The translations under genes were made by a program, and so were the position numbers. From the NCBI GenBank assembly GCA_934254585.1, contig CAKQLF010000002.1:1-64000 (forward strand): DNA of 64,000 nucleotides. Reading direction: 5' to 3'. A model generated the notes under the pieces. It was not told where the DNA came from, searched no databases, and was given only the letters and a program-made list of their open reading frames with translations. Positions 16,247 to 25,301 of the stretch are shown here, piece after piece; position 1 is the stretch's first letter, and each line of letters opens with the position of its first letter. Origin of the DNA: an uncultured Alphaproteobacteria bacterium. Lineage in GTDB: Bacteria; Pseudomonadota; Alphaproteobacteria; RF32; CAG-239.

Positions 16247-17149
16247 GTGACCTCTCCCGCACGGGGCGAGGTTTTAAACAACATCATATTTAAGGGATTG
16301 GATGTCGTGCGTCAATACGCCGTACTTCTAAAGCGACGCGTACAGAGTAGTACACGAGTGAGAAAAGCGCAAGCAGTGAACAGACAGACAAAACATATTG
16401 GAAATCTTCTTCCGCAATGTGCGTCAGATGCGACGGGATTTTTAAGCGACGTGTACAAAAAAAGTACACGAGCGCAAAAATTCCTAGCAGATGGCGTGCA
16501 GTGTGGAAGAAGTATGATTGAGATGCTCGGCGTTCTCGCCATAATTGCAGTTCTCTCAGTCGGCGGTATCGCCGGCTATGGCAAAGCAATGGAAAAGTTT
16601 AAGATTACTAAAGCTGTTGGTGATTATGCAATACTTATACAGGGATTAGTAGAACATCTTTCTGACTTCAGAAAATTAAATGCCGGTGGCAATGTATATG
16701 GTATAGCCGAACCTGTACAAGCACTAGGATTGGTTCCTGATAATTGGATAATAATACAAAAAAGGGACGAACATCAGCCTACTTTTTCGGATGCTTACGG
16801 CAATTACAGTTCTGTGTTCTCGCGCTATAACAGAGTAGTATTCAGCATTGCAATAGGAGGGCAAAATAATACAAATGGAGTGACAACAACACCGGCATTT
16901 TCCACAAAATTTTGCGAAGAAATTTTGACTAATGTTTTTGCACCTTTACACAGTTTTATTGTTTTCGCCGGTGTCTGGAGATCAGGAAATGATAATAATG
17001 ACCACACAAATTCTTGGTATGGAGACAAATATTGCGGCAGTGAATATCGCAGATGTTTAACAAGCATAACCCCTATACAAATTAACGAAGTTTGCAAAAA
17101 ATGTGAAGGAAAAACAGAGCAATGTTCTGTTACTGTTGAAATGGAATGA
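16247..17149 (+). CDS. Type IV prepilin/pseudopilin-like protein 4 (probably frame-off)
   Basis: 300 codons from a GTG at 16247 that has no SD, so the frame is probably meant to be entered from ATG 16098 (see that entry). From the GTG, the peptidase site is G87|RSMIEMLGVLAIIAVLSVGG, followed by AGYGKAM. The mature domain has FCEEILTNVFAPLHS, the PLHS motif shared with prepilins 2 and 3, and a tail with CGSEYRRC and CKKCEGKTEQC. The leader includes SPARGEV, the VRQYAVLLKRRVQSSTRVRK block shared with prepilin 1, and a second diverged copy of the GTGTAC hairpin unit at about 16443-16485. Function unknown beyond the pilin-like class. Confidence 0.8.
   Translation: MTSPARGEVLNNIIFKGLDVVRQYAVLLKRRVQSSTRVRKAQAVNRQTKHIGNLLPQCASDATGFLSDVYKKSTRAQKFLADGVQCGRSMIEMLGVLAIIAVLSVGGIAGYGKAMEKFKITKAVGDYAILIQGLVEHLSDFRKLNAGGNVYGIAEPVQALGLVPDNWIIIQKRDEHQPTFSDAYGNYSSVFSRYNRVVFSIAIGGQNNTNGVTTTPAFSTKFCEEILTNVFAPLHSFIVFAGVWRSGNDNNDHTNSWYGDKYCGSEYRRCLTSITPIQINEVCKKCEGKTEQCSVTVEME
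16251..16392 (+). repeat. Composite leader repeat, copy 2
   Basis: About 140 bases closely matching 144-285: the CCTCTCCCGCACGGGGCGAGG block, TTTTAAACAACATCA, GGATGTCGTGCGTCAATACG and the GTGTAC/GCGTAC...GTACAC hairpin. It is read in the same frame as copy 1. Confidence 0.85.
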
Positions 17150-17196
17150 CGGGCGCCGGTGGCGGCTATTCAGTGGTTACTCCAATCCCATTAAGT

Positions 17197-17286
17197 ACCC
17201 CTCACCCGACACTACCGTGTCGACCGATAAGCCATCAAATTCAAGGGATTTAATGTCGTGCGGCAATACGCCGTAACTTTTAAAGC
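17197..17286 (+). repeat. Repeat fragments downstream of prepilin 4
   Basis: 17197-17226 carries CTCACCCG plus the ACAC tacc GTGT palindrome, as in the prepilin 3 leader (inverted). 17233-17286 is a third, truncated copy of the leader repeat (TCAAGGGATTTAATGTCGTG, CGGCAATACGCCGTA). No prepilin core follows; smpB ends right after. It is either a remnant of a lost prepilin cassette or a free repeat. The 147 bases between prepilin 4 and smpB hold nothing else recognisable. Confidence 0.75.
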
Positions 17287-17296
17287 TATTTTAATT

Positions 17297-17776
17297 TTAA
17301 TTGGCTAACAGACGAGATTTTTCACGATTCCAATCACGCTCCTTCGCCGTTTCCCGTTTGTCATAAAGCTTTTTACCCCGTCCCAAACCTATTTCCAACT
17401 TTGCTCTGCCATGATTGTCAAAATATAGTTTCATGGCAATCAAGGTCGCGCCTTTTCTCGCTAAAGAATTTTGGATTTTTACAATTTCTTTATGATGAAG
17501 CAACAATTTGCGGTTACGTCGTTCAACGTGGCTTTCATATCCTTTATTAACATATTCGGCAATAAAAATGTTAGACATATATAGTTCGTCTTTTTCAACA
17601 ATGCCATAAGCGTCATTGATATTGGCGTGCCCCAAGCGCAGTGATTTAACCTCTGTTCCGGTTAAAACCAAACCGGCCTGAAAAACTTCGTCTATGATAT
17701 AATCAAAATGCGCCCGTCGGTTTTGCGCCACCTGACCGGTAGAAATATAATCCGCTTTTTTACTTTTTCCCGCCAT
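17297..17776 (-). CDS. smpB: SsrA-binding protein SmpB
   Basis: 159 residues, the normal SmpB length. Conserved segments are seen in order: QNRRAHFDYIIDEVFQAGLVL, GTEVKSLRLGHANINDAY, the RKLLLHHKEI segment and GLGRGKKLYDKRETAKERDW, ending in a basic tail. It binds tmRNA and starts trans-translation on stalled ribosomes. The start overlaps the bactofilin stop (TAATG), implying translational coupling in the order M23 peptidase, bactofilin, smpB. tmRNA itself is not in the window. Confidence 0.97.
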   Translation of the reverse strand: MAGKSKKADYISTGQVAQNRRAHFDYIIDEVFQAGLVLTGTEVKSLRLGHANINDAYGIVEKDELYMSNIFIAEYVNKGYESHVERRNRKLLLHHKEIVKIQNSLARKGATLIAMKLYFDNHGRAKLEIGLGRGKKLYDKRETAKERDWNREKSRLLAN

Positions 17777-18273
17777 TATTTCACAGCTTTTAACGAAGTT
17801 TCTACTGTTTTGCTTTCAGTCGGTTTCGGCTCTGTTTTTGGCTGTTCTTGCGCTTTTGCTTGCGCTTGGCTGACAGATGGTCTCGGCTGCGCTTCCGGAC
17901 GACGTGAACGCGGCATGCAATTGCCTTCAATATACGCTCCGGGTTCCAAAGCAATTTTATTGTAATAAGCGTTTCCAATTAAACGCGCGTTGTTGGCTAT
18001 AAACAGTTCATCCGTGTCGATAATGCCGTTAACCGTGCCATAAACACTCAATGATTTGGCTTTGATGTCGCCCACAATATAGCCGCGCGTGCCGATAATC
18101 ACTTCATTGCACATGATATTGCCTTCTAATTTGCCGTCAATATGAATTGTGTCACCGCCCCAGATATCGCCTTTTATTTTGGTGTCACAGCTGATAATGC
18201 TTGGTACAGGAGTATTGGAGCCCCTGCTCATTCGAGCTATTTTCAAATAAATTAAACGTTTTAAACTTCTCAT
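17776..18273 (-). CDS. Bactofilin
   Basis: 165 residues. The central beta-helical bactofilin (DUF583) domain spans about residues 27-120, with repeats such as IKGDIWGGDTIHIDGKLEGN and VYGTVNGIIDTDELFIANNA. The tail is disordered and rich in Pro, Gln, Lys and Thr. Bactofilins polymerise at the inner membrane and scaffold cell-wall enzymes for shape or stalk formation. The neighbouring M23 peptidase gene, 10 bases upstream on the same strand, is the classic bactofilin partner. The protein overlaps smpB by one base. An AAGGAGATTG SD precedes the ATG. Confidence 0.93.
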   Translation of the reverse strand: MRSLKRLIYLKIARMSRGSNTPVPSIISCDTKIKGDIWGGDTIHIDGKLEGNIMCNEVIIGTRGYIVGDIKAKSLSVYGTVNGIIDTDELFIANNARLIGNAYYNKIALEPGAYIEGNCMPRSRRPEAQPRPSVSQAQAKAQEQPKTEPKPTESKTVETSLKAVK

Positions 18274-18283
18274 TTCAATCTCC

Positions 18284-19558
18284 TTAATTCAGGCTGTTCA
18301 AGGTTATAAAAGCAGCCGGATTCACATTTGCCCCACGATACAATACTTCATAGTGCAAATGATTTCCTGTGGCGCGGCCGGTGCGTCCGACTTCACCCAA
18401 AGCTTGATTATAAGCCACTTTGTCCCCTGTTTTAACATAAATTTTGCGCATATGTGCATATTTTGTCACAAAACCATTGCCGTGGTCAACCACCACCAAA
18501 TTGCCATAGCCGTTTTTTTGATATCCGGCCGATGTTACCTTACCGGCGGCCTGAGCGGAAATACGACTGCCCGCCGCCGCCCGCATATCCAAACCCTTAT
18601 GGTTAGCCAAATAAGCCTTAAACGGGTCTTGACGCGTGCCATAAGATGAACTTAATTGATAGCGGTAAACCGGTTTTCCCAGCGGCACGCTTTTCATTGC
18701 CCGCTTATAATTTTCTAATGTATCTATTTGTTGAAAAGTCGCCGACATTTTTTTTAGCAATTCTTTATTTTCAATTTTCATGCCTTGCGCCGGCTCAAAA
18801 GCCCCGCCCTTGCCTTCTTTTATGTTTGAAAGCGGATTAAAATAACGATTTTTATCTTTAAGTGATTTATTAATTTGTGTCAAAGAACTTTTAATTTGCT
18901 CAATTTCCCGACCTGAAAGTTTATGAATTTTATCCAAAATAGCGATTTCAGCTGTTTCCAACCCTTTTACGGTTTCTTGCAAATTGGTGATTTTACCGCC
19001 CAATTCTTCTATTTTTTGTTTTAGTTGGTTATTTTCGGTCTGCACCAAATCCTTTTGCAACAACGCTTCTTTTTTAGTAACTTTTTCTTCTACCTTATCG
19101 GCATCTATCCAACTTTCTGAATCGGCAATTTGTTTGATTTTATCTTCAACAACCAATGCTTTTTCTTTATAATTTTCTATTTCTTTCAGACCATCTCCGG
19201 CTTCATCAATTGAAGAAACCACATTTTTCAAATTATTCTGCAGAGCCGTAACATCGGACATCAAATCAATATAAGCGTCGCGTGTTTTTCCCAGTTCTTT
19301 ATCTTTGTGATGAATAATTTTTGCCGAAACGTGATAAAAATAATAATTATAACCCGACCACGCAAAAACCGCCGCAAACAGCATCAACGCAAACACTTGT
19401 AAACGGTGAGAAATATTAAATACTTTAGCTCTTCCGTTGCTACGGAATATAATTTCCTTATCAGCCAAAAAAGGCTTCTTTTCCGCATAAAGAACCTTTT
19501 GCTTCTTAAATTTGAACTTATTTTTCTTCAAAAGTTTTTTCAAAAAATTATTCCTCAA
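18284..19558 (-). CDS. Membrane-anchored M23 murein endopeptidase with coiled coil
   Basis: 424 residues: a basic cytoplasmic N-terminus (1-45), one membrane helix (about 50-68), and a long Glu/Lys-rich coiled coil (about 75-260). The M23 (LytM) domain at about 305-424 has zinc ligands in NHKGLDM (His and Asp) and HLHYEV, and the catalytic-region YAHM. It is predicted to cleave peptidoglycan crosslinks in the periplasm. Paired with the downstream bactofilin, it fits the bactofilin-M23 modules that control cell shape in alpha- and epsilonproteobacteria. It is transcribed divergently from macA. Confidence 0.93.
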   Translation of the reverse strand: MRNNFLKKLLKKNKFKFKKQKVLYAEKKPFLADKEIIFRSNGRAKVFNISHRLQVFALMLFAAVFAWSGYNYYFYHVSAKIIHHKDKELGKTRDAYIDLMSDVTALQNNLKNVVSSIDEAGDGLKEIENYKEKALVVEDKIKQIADSESWIDADKVEEKVTKKEALLQKDLVQTENNQLKQKIEELGGKITNLQETVKGLETAEIAILDKIHKLSGREIEQIKSSLTQINKSLKDKNRYFNPLSNIKEGKGGAFEPAQGMKIENKELLKKMSATFQQIDTLENYKRAMKSVPLGKPVYRYQLSSSYGTRQDPFKAYLANHKGLDMRAAAGSRISAQAAGKVTSAGYQKNGYGNLVVVDHGNGFVTKYAHMRKIYVKTGDKVAYNQALGEVGRTGRATGNHLHYEVLYRGANVNPAAFITLNSLN

Positions 19559-19781
19559 ATAAGACAGGGTTACACTTTAACCGATTTATATATAACAGAA
19601 AAATCAAAAAAATAAAGCCTTTTTTTAATACCAGCACACCGCAATGTTAATAAACTGATATATTCCATTTTTTTACATACCATTTTTGCACATATTTTTA
19701 GTGATTACGCCACAAAAAATATGGATTTTTTACAAATTATTTTTTATATTGAACCTTAATTATTAAGCGAAAGGTTATAAA

Positions 19782-20936
19782 ATGAAAAAGTATTTGATTT
19801 ACGGCACTGCCTTGCTGATTATCGTGAGTGTCAGTTATAAACTTATGAACCGCAATACCGACGGTATTGTTTATAAAACGCAAAAAATCGAAAATGGCGA
19901 CATTATGGAGAGCATTACCGCCTCCGGCACAATCAATCCGCTTTCCACAGTTTCTGTCGGCTCTCAGGCTTCGGGTCGCATTGCCGAAATTTATGTCGAT
20001 TATAACTCTGTTGTTAAAAAAGGTCAGCTCTTAGCCCTGATTGATCAAGAAAACGCCAAAGCCACTGTTCAACAGCGTGAAGCAGCTTTGGACATTGCTA
20101 AAGCGCAGGTCGCCGTTGAAGAAAACAATATCAAATACTATAAAAAAGCCTTAAACCGCATTTCCAAACTGAACGCTTCAAAATATTCCACCGAAAAAGA
20201 CTTGGAGGCGGCCGAGCGCGACTATGACAATTCCGTGGCTCAGTTGGCACTGGAACAAGCACAGGTCAAACAAGCGCAAGCTTCCTTAAATTCGGCGCAA
20301 ACCGAACTTTCTTATACTGAAATTAAAGCTCCGGTTGACGGCATTGTCATTTCTAAATCCGTGGAAGTCGGGCAAACCGTGGCGGCAAGTTTTGAAACGC
20401 CTGAAATTTTTTCGGTGGCCGAAGACTTAACCAAAATGCAAATTGAAGCCTCGGTGGTTGAAGCGGATATTGCCAAAGTCAAAGAAGGTCAACAAGTGCG
20501 TTTCACAGTTGACAGCTATGCTGACGATTATTTTTACGGCACCGTAACTCAAGTTCGCAACGAAGCCATCACCACCTCAAATGTGGTAACTTATACAGTG
20601 GTTATCGGCATAGATAACACCGATTTGAAATTAAAACCGGGAATGACCGCCAATGTTGAAATTATTACCGCCGAAGAAAAAGGCGTGATGCTTGTTCCTA
20701 ACCAAGCTTTGCGCTTTTATATCGACGACAGCGACAATGCCAAACGCTATAAAGACCGCGGAGTTTGGATTATTAAAAACGGCAAGCCGGAACGCGTCAC
20801 CGTAAAAATCGGGGTAAGCGACGATGATAACACGCAAATTTTAGAAAGCTCCTTAAAAATCGGTGATGAAGTTATTGTTTCTAAAGAAACTTCCGCCGCT
20901 GACGCCAAAAAAATGAAATTTAGGATGCCTCACTGA
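19782..20936 (+). CDS. macA: MacA-type periplasmic adaptor (membrane fusion protein)
   Basis: 384 residues. An N-terminal membrane anchor (about 4-20) is followed by the HlyD/RND-type fold: a lipoyl half (ASGTINPLSTVSVGSQASGR), a helical hairpin (about 85-170) and the second lipoyl half (TEIKAPVDGIVISKSVEVGQ). A beta-barrel and membrane-proximal domain follow. It links an inner-membrane ABC pump to an outer-membrane channel. The stop overlaps the start of the ATPase gene (TGATG), so the three genes to 22866 form one operon. No TolC-type channel lies nearby. Substrate unknown (macrolides, peptides or siderophores in characterised relatives). Confidence 0.9.
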   Translation: MKKYLIYGTALLIIVSVSYKLMNRNTDGIVYKTQKIENGDIMESITASGTINPLSTVSVGSQASGRIAEIYVDYNSVVKKGQLLALIDQENAKATVQQREAALDIAKAQVAVEENNIKYYKKALNRISKLNASKYSTEKDLEAAERDYDNSVAQLALEQAQVKQAQASLNSAQTELSYTEIKAPVDGIVISKSVEVGQTVAASFETPEIFSVAEDLTKMQIEASVVEADIAKVKEGQQVRFTVDSYADDYFYGTVTQVRNEAITTSNVVTYTVVIGIDNTDLKLKPGMTANVEIITAEEKGVMLVPNQALRFYIDDSDNAKRYKDRGVWIIKNGKPERVTVKIGVSDDDNTQILESSLKIGDEVIVSKETSAADAKKMKFRMPH

Positions 20937-21640
20937 TGAAACCGCTGATACAACTGAAAAATATTCATAAAAGTTATCCTTTGGATGGTTTTGATTTAGA
21001 GATTTTGAAAGGAATAAATCTAGAGATTAAAGCCGGTGAATTTGTGGCTATTATGGGGCCTTCCGGCTCGGGAAAATCGACATTGATGAACATTTTGGGC
21101 TGTTTGGACACCCCTACTTCAGGCGAATATGTTTTAGACGGCGAAAACATCGAACATTTAAGCGGTGATGAGTTGGCCGAAATCCGCAATCGTAAAATCG
21201 GATTTGTCTTTCAGGGTTTTAACTTGCTTTCACGCACTTCGGCTCTTGAAAATGTTGAATTGCCAATGATTTATGCCGGAATAAACGATAAAGAACGTAA
21301 AGAACGCGCCGAAAAAGCCTTGAACAGCGTCGGCTTGCATGAGCGTATGCACCATCAACCCAACCAACTTTCAGGCGGACAGCAACAGCGCGTGGCCATA
21401 GCTCGCGCCATTGTTAATGAAGCTCCGATTATTTTTGCCGATGAACCGACAGGAAATCTTGACACCAAAATGAGTGTGGAAATTATGGATTTGTTTAGCA
21501 AACTCAATGAAAATTTACACCGCACCATAATTCTTGTAACCCACGAAGAAGATATCGCCTTATTCGCCAAACGCATCATCAAAATTGTCGACGGTGAAAT
21601 TCATTCCGACATCATAAACCAGAAAAGAACTCAAAAATGA
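20936..21640 (+). CDS. MacB-type ABC exporter, ATP-binding subunit
   Basis: 234 residues, one nucleotide-binding domain. It has Walker A GPSGSGKST, a Q-loop in GFVFQGFNLLSRT, signature LSGGQQQRVAIARA, Walker B IIFADEPTGNLD and the switch histidine in VTHEED. It belongs to the LolD/MacB-NBD family that powers mechanotransmission exporters. In E. coli MacB the ATPase and permease are fused; here they are separate polypeptides, as in many other bacteria. It overlaps macA and the permease gene by a few bases each. Confidence 0.93.
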   Translation: MKPLIQLKNIHKSYPLDGFDLEILKGINLEIKAGEFVAIMGPSGSGKSTLMNILGCLDTPTSGEYVLDGENIEHLSGDELAEIRNRKIGFVFQGFNLLSRTSALENVELPMIYAGINDKERKERAEKALNSVGLHERMHHQPNQLSGGQQQRVAIARAIVNEAPIIFADEPTGNLDTKMSVEIMDLFSKLNENLHRTIILVTHEEDIALFAKRIIKIVDGEIHSDIINQKRTQK

Positions 21641-22866
21641 TTGAATTAAAAACAATTTATAAAATAGCCATTCGGGCAATTCAGGCCAACAAAATGCGCT
21701 CGGTTTTAACCAGTTTGGGCATAATCATCGGTGTGGCCGCCGTGATTGTGATGTTGGCCATCGGTAACGGCGCACAGCTTTCCATTCAAAAAGAAATGCG
21801 CAGTATGGGAACAAATTTGATTATGATTCGCTCCGGCTCATCGACTTCAGGCGGCGCAAGAATGGGACACGGCTCGCAACCAACCTTAAAAAACGGCGAT
21901 GCCGATGCCATTCAAAATAAAATTTCGGCTATTCATCTGGCCGTACCGGTAGTCAACGACAGCGGACAAATTGTTTATGGTAACGCTAACTGGGCCACAA
22001 ATATCGTGGGAACCGACAACCGCTATTTTGAAATTAAAGAATGGGAATTGGCCTTCGGACGCGATTTTTCGGACGCTGATATAAAAAATGCCAACAAAGT
22101 AGCCATTCTTGGTCAGACCGTGGTTAAAGAGTTGTTCGGCGATATTGATCCGTTGGGAAAAACAATTCGAATTAAAGGTCTGCCGTTCACCGTTATCGGC
22201 GCACTCACCACCCGCGGACAAAGCGGTCCGGGGCAAAATCAGGACGATATGGTCTATTTGCCGCTCAGCACTGTGCAAAAAAAGATTTCCGGCACACAAT
22301 TTCCGGATATGGTAAATATGCTGATGTTACAGGCCTATGATGCCGAAAGTACCTACACATCACAAGATGAAATTACCGCACTTTTACGCCAACGCCATAA
22401 TCTTGGGCTGACCAAAGATGATGATTTTACCATTATGAACTTAACTCAATTTATGGAAATGATGCAAAATTCCACCAAAATTATGACTATTCTGTTGGGC
22501 TCAATAGCTTCCATATCGTTGCTTGTGGGCGGCATTGGCATTATGAATATTATGCTTGTTTCCGTAACCGAACGCACCAGAGAAATAGGCATTCGTATGG
22601 CTATTGGCGCAAAACGTTGGGATATTCGCTTGCAGTTTTTAATGGAAGCACTGATTTTGTCTTTAATCGGCGGTTTAATCGGCGTTATGTTCGGCATTGC
22701 CGGAGTTTATATTTTACCGAAACTAACTTCGATTTCGGCTGAATTAGCGGCGTTTTATGTAGTGCTTCCTTTCAGTTTTTCCGGCATTGTTGGTTTGTTG
22801 TTTGGCTTTTTTCCTGCATATAAAGCCTCACTTCTCAACCCTATAAACGCCCTGCGTTATGAATAG
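21637..22866 (+). CDS. MacB-type ABC exporter, permease subunit
   Basis: 409 residues: one N-terminal membrane helix (about 22-42, SLGIIIGVAAVIVMLAIGNG), a periplasmic MacB_PCD domain of about 220 residues, and three C-terminal helices of the FtsX family (GSIASISLLVGGIGIMNIML, ILSLIGGLIGVMFGIAGVYI and the last near 370-390). The coupling segment ERTREIGIRMAIGAKRWDI is conserved. It overlaps the ATPase gene by 4 bases (ATGA). A strong terminator follows directly. With the ATPase and MacA it should form a tripartite exporter. Confidence 0.93.
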   Translation: MIELKTIYKIAIRAIQANKMRSVLTSLGIIIGVAAVIVMLAIGNGAQLSIQKEMRSMGTNLIMIRSGSSTSGGARMGHGSQPTLKNGDADAIQNKISAIHLAVPVVNDSGQIVYGNANWATNIVGTDNRYFEIKEWELAFGRDFSDADIKNANKVAILGQTVVKELFGDIDPLGKTIRIKGLPFTVIGALTTRGQSGPGQNQDDMVYLPLSTVQKKISGTQFPDMVNMLMLQAYDAESTYTSQDEITALLRQRHNLGLTKDDDFTIMNLTQFMEMMQNSTKIMTILLGSIASISLLVGGIGIMNIMLVSVTERTREIGIRMAIGAKRWDIRLQFLMEALILSLIGGLIGVMFGIAGVYILPKLTSISAELAAFYVVLPFSFSGIVGLLFGFFPAYKASLLNPINALRYE

Positions 22867-22896
22867 AAAAAAGCTGTCGGTTGACAGCTTTTTTTC
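22867..22896. terminator. Bidirectional terminator after the MacAB-type operon
   Basis: Stem AAGCTGTC / GACAGCTT with loop GGTT, flanked by A4 and T7. It lies between the permease stop and the convergent hypothetical gene. Confidence 0.9.
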
Positions 22897-23487
22897 TTAA
22901 AGTTCGGAAATAATGTTTTTTAGTTGCGGCAACGTATTGGCATCAAAGGCTGAAAAATAATCATCAGGTTCTTTATCCAGCATTTGGCATAATTCGGCCA
23001 TTGTAAGCAAATTGTCAAAATCATCTGACCATTCAGATTCGGTTTGTCCTGAATGTTCCCGCAACGCCGACAAAATTATTTGTCGTCTTACCTGCTCCAA
23101 TTCTATTTTAATTTCATCTACCATCTGATTTCTAATTTCAGAATTACTATCTAAATCAGAAAACAATTCTTCTAAAGTATAATTATAATTCAGAGCGGCG
23201 TTTTTTATTTGATTGATTTCCGATTGATACCTTTTTACAAATTTCTGTGAAAACTCATTCATCGTATAGCCACTGTCAGCACAAGCTTGCGGATATCCGT
23301 TAATTTGCCGATAAAGTATGCTGACAGCCAAACTTGTTTGAAGTTTTTTATCGGTTTTTTCCGTATTTTCAACTTGGTTATAACTTATAACCAAGCCTAA
23401 CGCAAAAACAGAAATCAAACCAAGTATAAACCAAAATCGTTTATTAATTTTCTTAGCTGTCGGAGTCGTCTTATCATTTTCAATCAT
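22897..23487 (-). CDS. Hypothetical membrane-anchored protein
   Basis: 196 residues, unrecognised. One hydrophobic segment (about 20-37, WFILGLISVFALGLVISY) after a basic start suggests a signal anchor with the rest in the periplasm. The soluble part is helical and charged, with two Cys (in YPQACADSGY and MAELCQML) that could pair. A Shine-Dalgarno-like AAGGAAA precedes the ATG. Convergent with the exporter operon; the 190 bases upstream, toward the glycosyltransferase gene, show no clear feature. Confidence 0.6.
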   Translation of the reverse strand: MIENDKTTPTAKKINKRFWFILGLISVFALGLVISYNQVENTEKTDKKLQTSLAVSILYRQINGYPQACADSGYTMNEFSQKFVKRYQSEINQIKNAALNYNYTLEELFSDLDSNSEIRNQMVDEIKIELEQVRRQIILSALREHSGQTESEWSDDFDNLLTMAELCQMLDKEPDDYFSAFDANTLPQLKNIISEL

Positions 23488-23677
23488 TGAAATTTTCCTT
23501 ACTTATTATATTGGTAACAAAATATCAAAAGAGTGTCAACCATCAAATATTTATTGGCAAAAATATATTTTCGGCTAAAATAGATACATAAAAACTGATT
23601 TACCACAAACCTCAAGACCTCGCATTATAAAAAAATCCAACTTCATCTTTATCTTTGAATCTAATACGTTAAATTAA

Positions 23678-25189
23678 TTAGATATTTTTACTCTTCCAAA
23701 TTTCTCTATCGGTGAGTTCCTTTACTTTCACATAATATCTGGTTAATTCATCATAATCTATGTTCCAATAGTCGAACTCAACTTTTTTTATTTTAGAAAT
23801 ATATTCTTCTGATTTTTTTGAATTTACGGCCGCTTTAATAATCATCTTATTAAGAAGAATGTTAAATCTGTTCTGATTATCATAAATATGATTCCGCCCT
23901 TTATATATGTAGATATAATCAGCTTTTTGAGAAGAAATAATTTGATTTAAATTTATATTTCTAAAATTAAAAACATCATCAATTACTACAACATTACCAA
24001 AACCAAACCAATAATAACCTACTGGTTGACAATAAATACATCCATTACCGAGATTTAAGACTTTATTTCGCGGTTGAATCGAATATTTAATATATTCAAA
24101 CAATTCAGTAGAATACTGACTATTATTTTTCAGTAACCCGCTAGCAGAAAAAAATAATATCGCTGCATATATTACATACAACATATACGATTTAAATGAA
24201 ACCAACTTTTGCAGACAATATCCCATTGTTACCGCACAAAACAACAAACACGGAACATAATAATGTGAATATGGAGCAAAATTAATTAACGAAATCACCT
24301 GTCCAAACACAATTACGGCTAAAAATATATATTTATCATCTTTAGGACATAATCTGATAAAAACAAGAAATGATATAAAAAGCCAAACATCAAAATTGTC
24401 GGTATAATAGTTAACATTACCATAATATTTTATAAGCTGTAAATTAAATGGATAATTATAGAAACAATATTCTTTCCAAGAATCCGTAACATATAAATAA
24501 ATTGCAAACACCAATAATGGAATTAGAGCAACTGAGCCGGCAATCAAACAATCTTTAAATTTTAAGCTTTTCTTATATAGCAAATATAAACTACCTAAAC
24601 CGAAACAAAAGATAAAAAATAAACTTTTTTGTAAAAATAAAAAAGAAAAGCTTATCATTACATAAGAAACAATTAAATCTTTACGACGTTTACTATCCAG
24701 ATAATTATACAAATAATTCAGGCTCAGAAGTTGGCACATCAACATAAAGATATCCGGTCGTATATCAATAATAACAGTTCCGAGAGGAAGAAGCATTATA
24801 TACAGCATAGTATATAATGCTATTTGCTTATTAGCCAAATGCTTGGAAATAATATGGTATAATATCAGAAAACACGAAAAATATCCTAAAACAGCAATTA
24901 TTCTACATATATAGACTACAGATAAATTATATTCTAAGACCTTAACTATTGGAGCCAAAAGATACCATATTAAAGGATTGTGATGTTCAAAAAAATCTCT
25001 ATAGGGTATTTTGCCTATACTAACCAACCACGAAGCCTGAATATGCTCTAAAGAATCAATTAAATAAGATAACGTATAAAAGCAATTTAAAATGACAAAA
25101 CAAAAAAATATTGAAAATATACACACTAAAAGTATGTTATCCCTATTAACCTTATTAATTAAAGATGTTTTGCGTATATTTTCAATCAT
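23678..25189 (-). CDS. GT-C fold integral membrane glycosyltransferase (GT39/ArnT-like)
   Basis: 503 residues with about 10-11 hydrophobic helices. The first periplasmic loop carries the GT-C acidic motif region (DSLEHIQASWLVSIGKIPYR, then DFFEHHNPLIWYL), as in dolichyl-phosphate-mannose-type and ArnT-type enzymes. Such enzymes transfer sugars from polyprenyl-phosphate donors to lipids, glycans or proteins on the periplasmic side. Coding is AT-rich. It stands alone, 112 bases downstream of the DUF378 gene. Acceptor and donor cannot be told from sequence. Confidence 0.75.
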   Translation of the reverse strand: MIENIRKTSLINKVNRDNILLVCIFSIFFCFVILNCFYTLSYLIDSLEHIQASWLVSIGKIPYRDFFEHHNPLIWYLLAPIVKVLEYNLSVVYICRIIAVLGYFSCFLILYHIISKHLANKQIALYTMLYIMLLPLGTVIIDIRPDIFMLMCQLLSLNYLYNYLDSKRRKDLIVSYVMISFSFLFLQKSLFFIFCFGLGSLYLLYKKSLKFKDCLIAGSVALIPLLVFAIYLYVTDSWKEYCFYNYPFNLQLIKYYGNVNYYTDNFDVWLFISFLVFIRLCPKDDKYIFLAVIVFGQVISLINFAPYSHYYVPCLLFCAVTMGYCLQKLVSFKSYMLYVIYAAILFFSASGLLKNNSQYSTELFEYIKYSIQPRNKVLNLGNGCIYCQPVGYYWFGFGNVVVIDDVFNFRNINLNQIISSQKADYIYIYKGRNHIYDNQNRFNILLNKMIIKAAVNSKKSEEYISKIKKVEFDYWNIDYDELTRYYVKVKELTDREIWKSKNI

Positions 25190-25301
25190 TACATCTCTCC
25201 CGATTGTAAATTAAGACAATTATATTTACTTACGAGATTAATGCAAGTTTCTTTTTTCTGATATTCAATAAATTATAAATTTTGTCGGCAGCGATTTAAA
25301 A

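Noticed and set aside
16036..16589. Minus-strand ORFs opposite the prepilin 4 leader
   Set aside because: They are shadows of the leader repeats and lack ribosome binding sites.
17150..17296. tmRNA gene next to smpB
   Set aside because: No alanine-acceptor-like ends or tag-coding stretch; the region holds only repeat fragments.
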